Part shown: positions 62,483-64,000 of the stretch, piece by piece
Numbering within the stretch: the first letter of the stretch is position 1
How the letters are laid out: each line of letters begins with the position of its first letter
Assembly (NCBI RefSeq): GCF_017976235.1
Contig: NZ_JACVHC010000007.1
Span: 310,001 to 374,000 of the forward strand
Origin: Pseudomonas anatoliensis
Lineage (GTDB): Bacteria > Pseudomonadota > Gammaproteobacteria > Pseudomonadales > Pseudomonadaceae
Length of the DNA: 64,000 bases
Direction of reading: 5' to 3'
Made by a program: the position numbers and the translations under genes
Notes under the pieces: model-generated
What the model was told of the DNA's origin: nothing
Databases searched by the model: none
The model's input: only the letters and a program-made list of their open reading frames with translations

Positions 62483-62752
62483 TTATGGATATTCCTGACG
62501 CGCATGCAAAATGCTCAAAATATTTATCCGACCCACCACTTGATAAATGATCAGGTAGTTGGGGTGCACAACCATCTCGCGAGTGCCGGGCGCTCGACCT
62601 ATTCGATAGAGGTGTGGATGTTGAGCAAGGGTAACCGTAGCACCTTCGATAGCTTGGGAAAGTCTGTCAGCCGCTACTAAGTTCCGGTCACTGATGTAAT
62701 CAAGGATTTTCAGGAGTTCAGCCCGAGCTTCGGGCTGCCACTCAACCTGCAT
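62483..62752 (-). CDS. ParE/RelE-family toxin
   Basis: An 89-aa protein: WQPEARAELLKILDYISDRNLVAADRLSQAIEGATVTLAQHPHLYRIGRAPGTREMVVHPNYLIIYQV, quoted here only by its ends WQPEA and IYQV. The family pattern is a W-x-A start, the central PxxxRxGRxxGTRE segment and the final Y-x-x-V-strand. ParE toxins inhibit DNA gyrase; RelE-type toxins cut mRNA. The pattern is closer to ParE. Its start overlaps the antitoxin stop by 11 bases, as in coupled modules. Confidence 0.9.
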   Translation of the reverse strand: MQVEWQPEARAELLKILDYISDRNLVAADRLSQAIEGATVTLAQHPHLYRIGRAPGTREMVVHPNYLIIYQVVGRINILSILHARQEYP

Positions 62753-62948
62753 CGTATTTTTTACGCTTTGCTTCCATTAGGGCACGCATCTCGACCATAA
62801 CCTGATCATTTGGAATGCTCGGTCGTGGATCATTCATAGAAGCCTGCACTTTGGCGATCAACCAGCGATCATAGCTCGCAGCTTGCTCTTCAAGGTCAAG
62901 ATCTGAAACGACTGGGCACAGTGGGTCGATTAAAGACGGGTCGATCAT
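62742..62948 (-). CDS. Antitoxin of the ParE-type module (PaaA2/StbD-like)
   Basis: A 68-aa protein from the ATG at 62948, behind GGAGG. The core EEQAASYDRWLIAKVQASMNDPRPSIPNDQVMVEMRAL matches the 'stability determinant' family that pairs with ParE-like toxins. It lies first in the operon and so can autoregulate. An in-frame extension to 63032 is not supported by a ribosome site. Confidence 0.85.
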   Translation of the reverse strand: MIDPSLIDPLCPVVSDLDLEEQAASYDRWLIAKVQASMNDPRPSIPNDQVMVEMRALMEAKRKKYDAG

Positions 62949-63194
62949 GGCACCTCCGGGTTTAATGCCTCGAAGTCTATTCGGTAAAGCATTTGCTGTC
63001 GTCGCTGGCTGGATGAATAGCACGTTGGTCAAGCTCCATGAGGATCAATTTGTCCCGAAGAATCCTAGACGCCGTACTTCCGACGGCCAACCGCCAGAAG
63101 TGGTAGGAAAACACCACCGATTTACTAAAAGCTTTCTTTTTTCTGTAGGACTCGGCTGATCTGACAAGCCTCGCATGTGGTTACGTCAGCCTAC
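62949..63194. other. Intergenic region between toxin-antitoxin and curlin genes
   Basis: About 250 bases with the toxin-antitoxin promoter at the left end. I see no gene here; the minus-strand curlin terminator begins at 63195. Confidence 0.4.
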
Positions 63195-63232
63195 AAAAAA
63201 ACCGCGACCCCCCCTTAACCAGAGAATCGCGG
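63195..63232 (-). terminator. Rho-independent terminator of the curlin gene
   Basis: On the minus strand CCGCGA...TCGCGG closes a loop and is followed by seven T residues. Confidence 0.82.
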
Positions 63233-63250
63233 CCCATCAACACCCAACCC

Positions 63251-64000
63251 TTACTGCTGCAAAACACTCGCCTGGTTAGCCGACCCAAACTGCTGAATAT
63301 TCGCCGTCTGCGTAACCCCACTCTGATCGACATTGGCGATGTTCCCCATCCCCCCCTGGGTCACATACGCCACGTTCATCGTATCCGCCTGCTTGACAGT
63401 GATCATGTTGTCGCTGCCATACAGCTGCGCGGTGTACGCCTGGTTGCCAGTCCCGGATTGATCAAACTCAGCACTGTTGCCGGTGCCGTTCGACGAGCCC
63501 TGCACCAGGTTGGTAGTCCCGCGCTGGTCGGCGATGAGGATGTTGTCGCTGCCGTTCTGATCAAAATACAACTCGTTGTAGGAATCAGCCTGACTGACCG
63601 TGGTTTTGTTGCCGGTGCCAGTCTGGTTGGTGGTCATGATCTGGCCGACCCCATCCTGAGTGAAGCTGGCAATGTTGCCACTGCCGGCCTGGGTGACCGT
63701 CGCGCGTTGGGCGCTGCCGAACTGGCCACCCGATTGCGGGCCTTTCCAGTTGCTGGCGTAGACCTTGTTGTCGTTGCCCACGGAGGTGGCGGTCAACACG
63801 TGGCTGTCGCCGTTCTGGTAGGTGAAGTGCACGTTGCCGTTGCCGACTTGATACAGCGCCAGCGTCGAGTTGACCGACTCGAACTGGTCGGCATAGATCG
63901 CGTTGGTATTGCCGATCTGGGTGACGGCGGCGTTGTTGTTTTCGCCGAAGCTTTGGTCGACCACGGTTTCGTTGCTGTCGCCGTATTGGTTGATGGTGGC
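63251..64000 (-). CDS. Curlin-repeat amyloid protein (N-terminal part outside window)
   Basis: 249 residues are visible, open to base 64000, so the start lies beyond the window. The chain is built of about 22-24-residue repeats with the curlin pattern Q-x-G-x-x-N or D-Q-x-G-x-x-N (VTQIGNTN, LYQVGNGN, SFTQDGVGQ, NQTGTGNKT, FDQNGSDN, FDQSGTGNQ, VDQSGV, IQQFGSANQ). Such glutamine- and asparagine-laddered repeats stack as a cross-beta solenoid. It may be a CsgA- or CsgB-type subunit of the curli whose exporter is CsgG. It is convergent with, and separated from, csgEFG by the accessory segment. Confidence 0.85.
   Translation of the reverse strand, partial: ATINQYGDSNETVVDQSFGENNNAAVTQIGNTNAIYADQFESVNSTLALYQVGNGNVHFTYQNGDSHVLTATSVGNDNKVYASNWKGPQSGGQFGSAQRATVTQAGSGNIASFTQDGVGQIMTTNQTGTGNKTTVSQADSYNELYFDQNGSDNILIADQRGTTNLVQGSSNGTGNSAEFDQSGTGNQAYTAQLYGSDNMITVKQADTMNVAYVTQGGMGNIANVDQSGVTQTANIQQFGSANQASVLQQ

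Overview
The window looks like chromosomal DNA of a fluorescent-group Pseudomonas. It is GC-rich, and its intergenic gaps carry the REP/BIME repeats typical of that group (the family beginning CTGTAGGAGCTGCCGCAGG and the family GTGGGAGCTGGCTTGCCAGC). Nearly every recognisable protein is of pseudomonad type: GlxA-type AraC regulators, a YcaC hydrolase, DUF6124, CsgEFG, and an MnxG-like multicopper oxidase. I see no rRNA, tRNA, insertion sequence, phage module or CRISPR array.

Layout, left half (1-34.8 kb). A DsbA-like/Rieske/YeiH overlapping group opens the window. Next come an AraC regulator, a small serine hydrolase and a DUF1302-DUF1329-YCF48-MMPL/RND envelope cluster (3.1-11.0 kb). Small exported proteins, an ABC exporter, a hydrolase, a quinone oxidoreductase, a divergent MFS/LysR pair, a pirin and a GlxA regulator follow. 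Two related winged-helix/NB-ARC regulators meet tail to tail at 22.7 kb; one is truncated and the other carries a BIME inside its reading frame. A LysR-DoxX-monooxygenase-amidohydrolase-isochorismatase group, an MscS/cNMP channel, an esterase and another LysR regulator complete this half.

Layout, right half (35.4-59.8 kb). This is the most interesting part. It holds a giant secreted multicopper oxidase of 1945 aa that matches what I know of the manganese oxidase MnxG. With it, in one run, are a YVTN propeller, two SCO copper chaperones, a cytochrome c/periplasmic-binding fusion and a peptidyl-prolyl-isomerase-like protein. Two blocks encode an unusual type II secretion system: gspG-gspF on the minus strand, and a receiver protein, GspE, PilM/N/O/P-like proteins, a TPR-secretin and three pseudopilins on the plus strand. 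The second block runs with overlapping reading frames straight into csgE-csgF-csgG, the curli exporter. The mnxG run and the secretion/curli run each have a sigma-54 (-24/-12) promoter match preceded by repeated GTGGGGAA/TTCCCCAC boxes, and similar boxes lie between gspG and a lytic transglycosylase gene. The picture is one regulon that makes, metallates and exports a manganese-oxidising enzyme and couples it to curli export. The arrangement resembles the Mnx/Xcm systems known from P. putida GB-1; the tie to curli and the shared boxes are what I find notable.

Right edge (59.8-64 kb). An accessory segment with repeats, a TTGCTC microsatellite, a candidate structured RNA leader before a DUF6124 gene, a 55-codon antitoxin-like gene and a ParE-type toxin-antitoxin pair separates csgG from a convergent curlin-repeat gene that runs off the end of the window.
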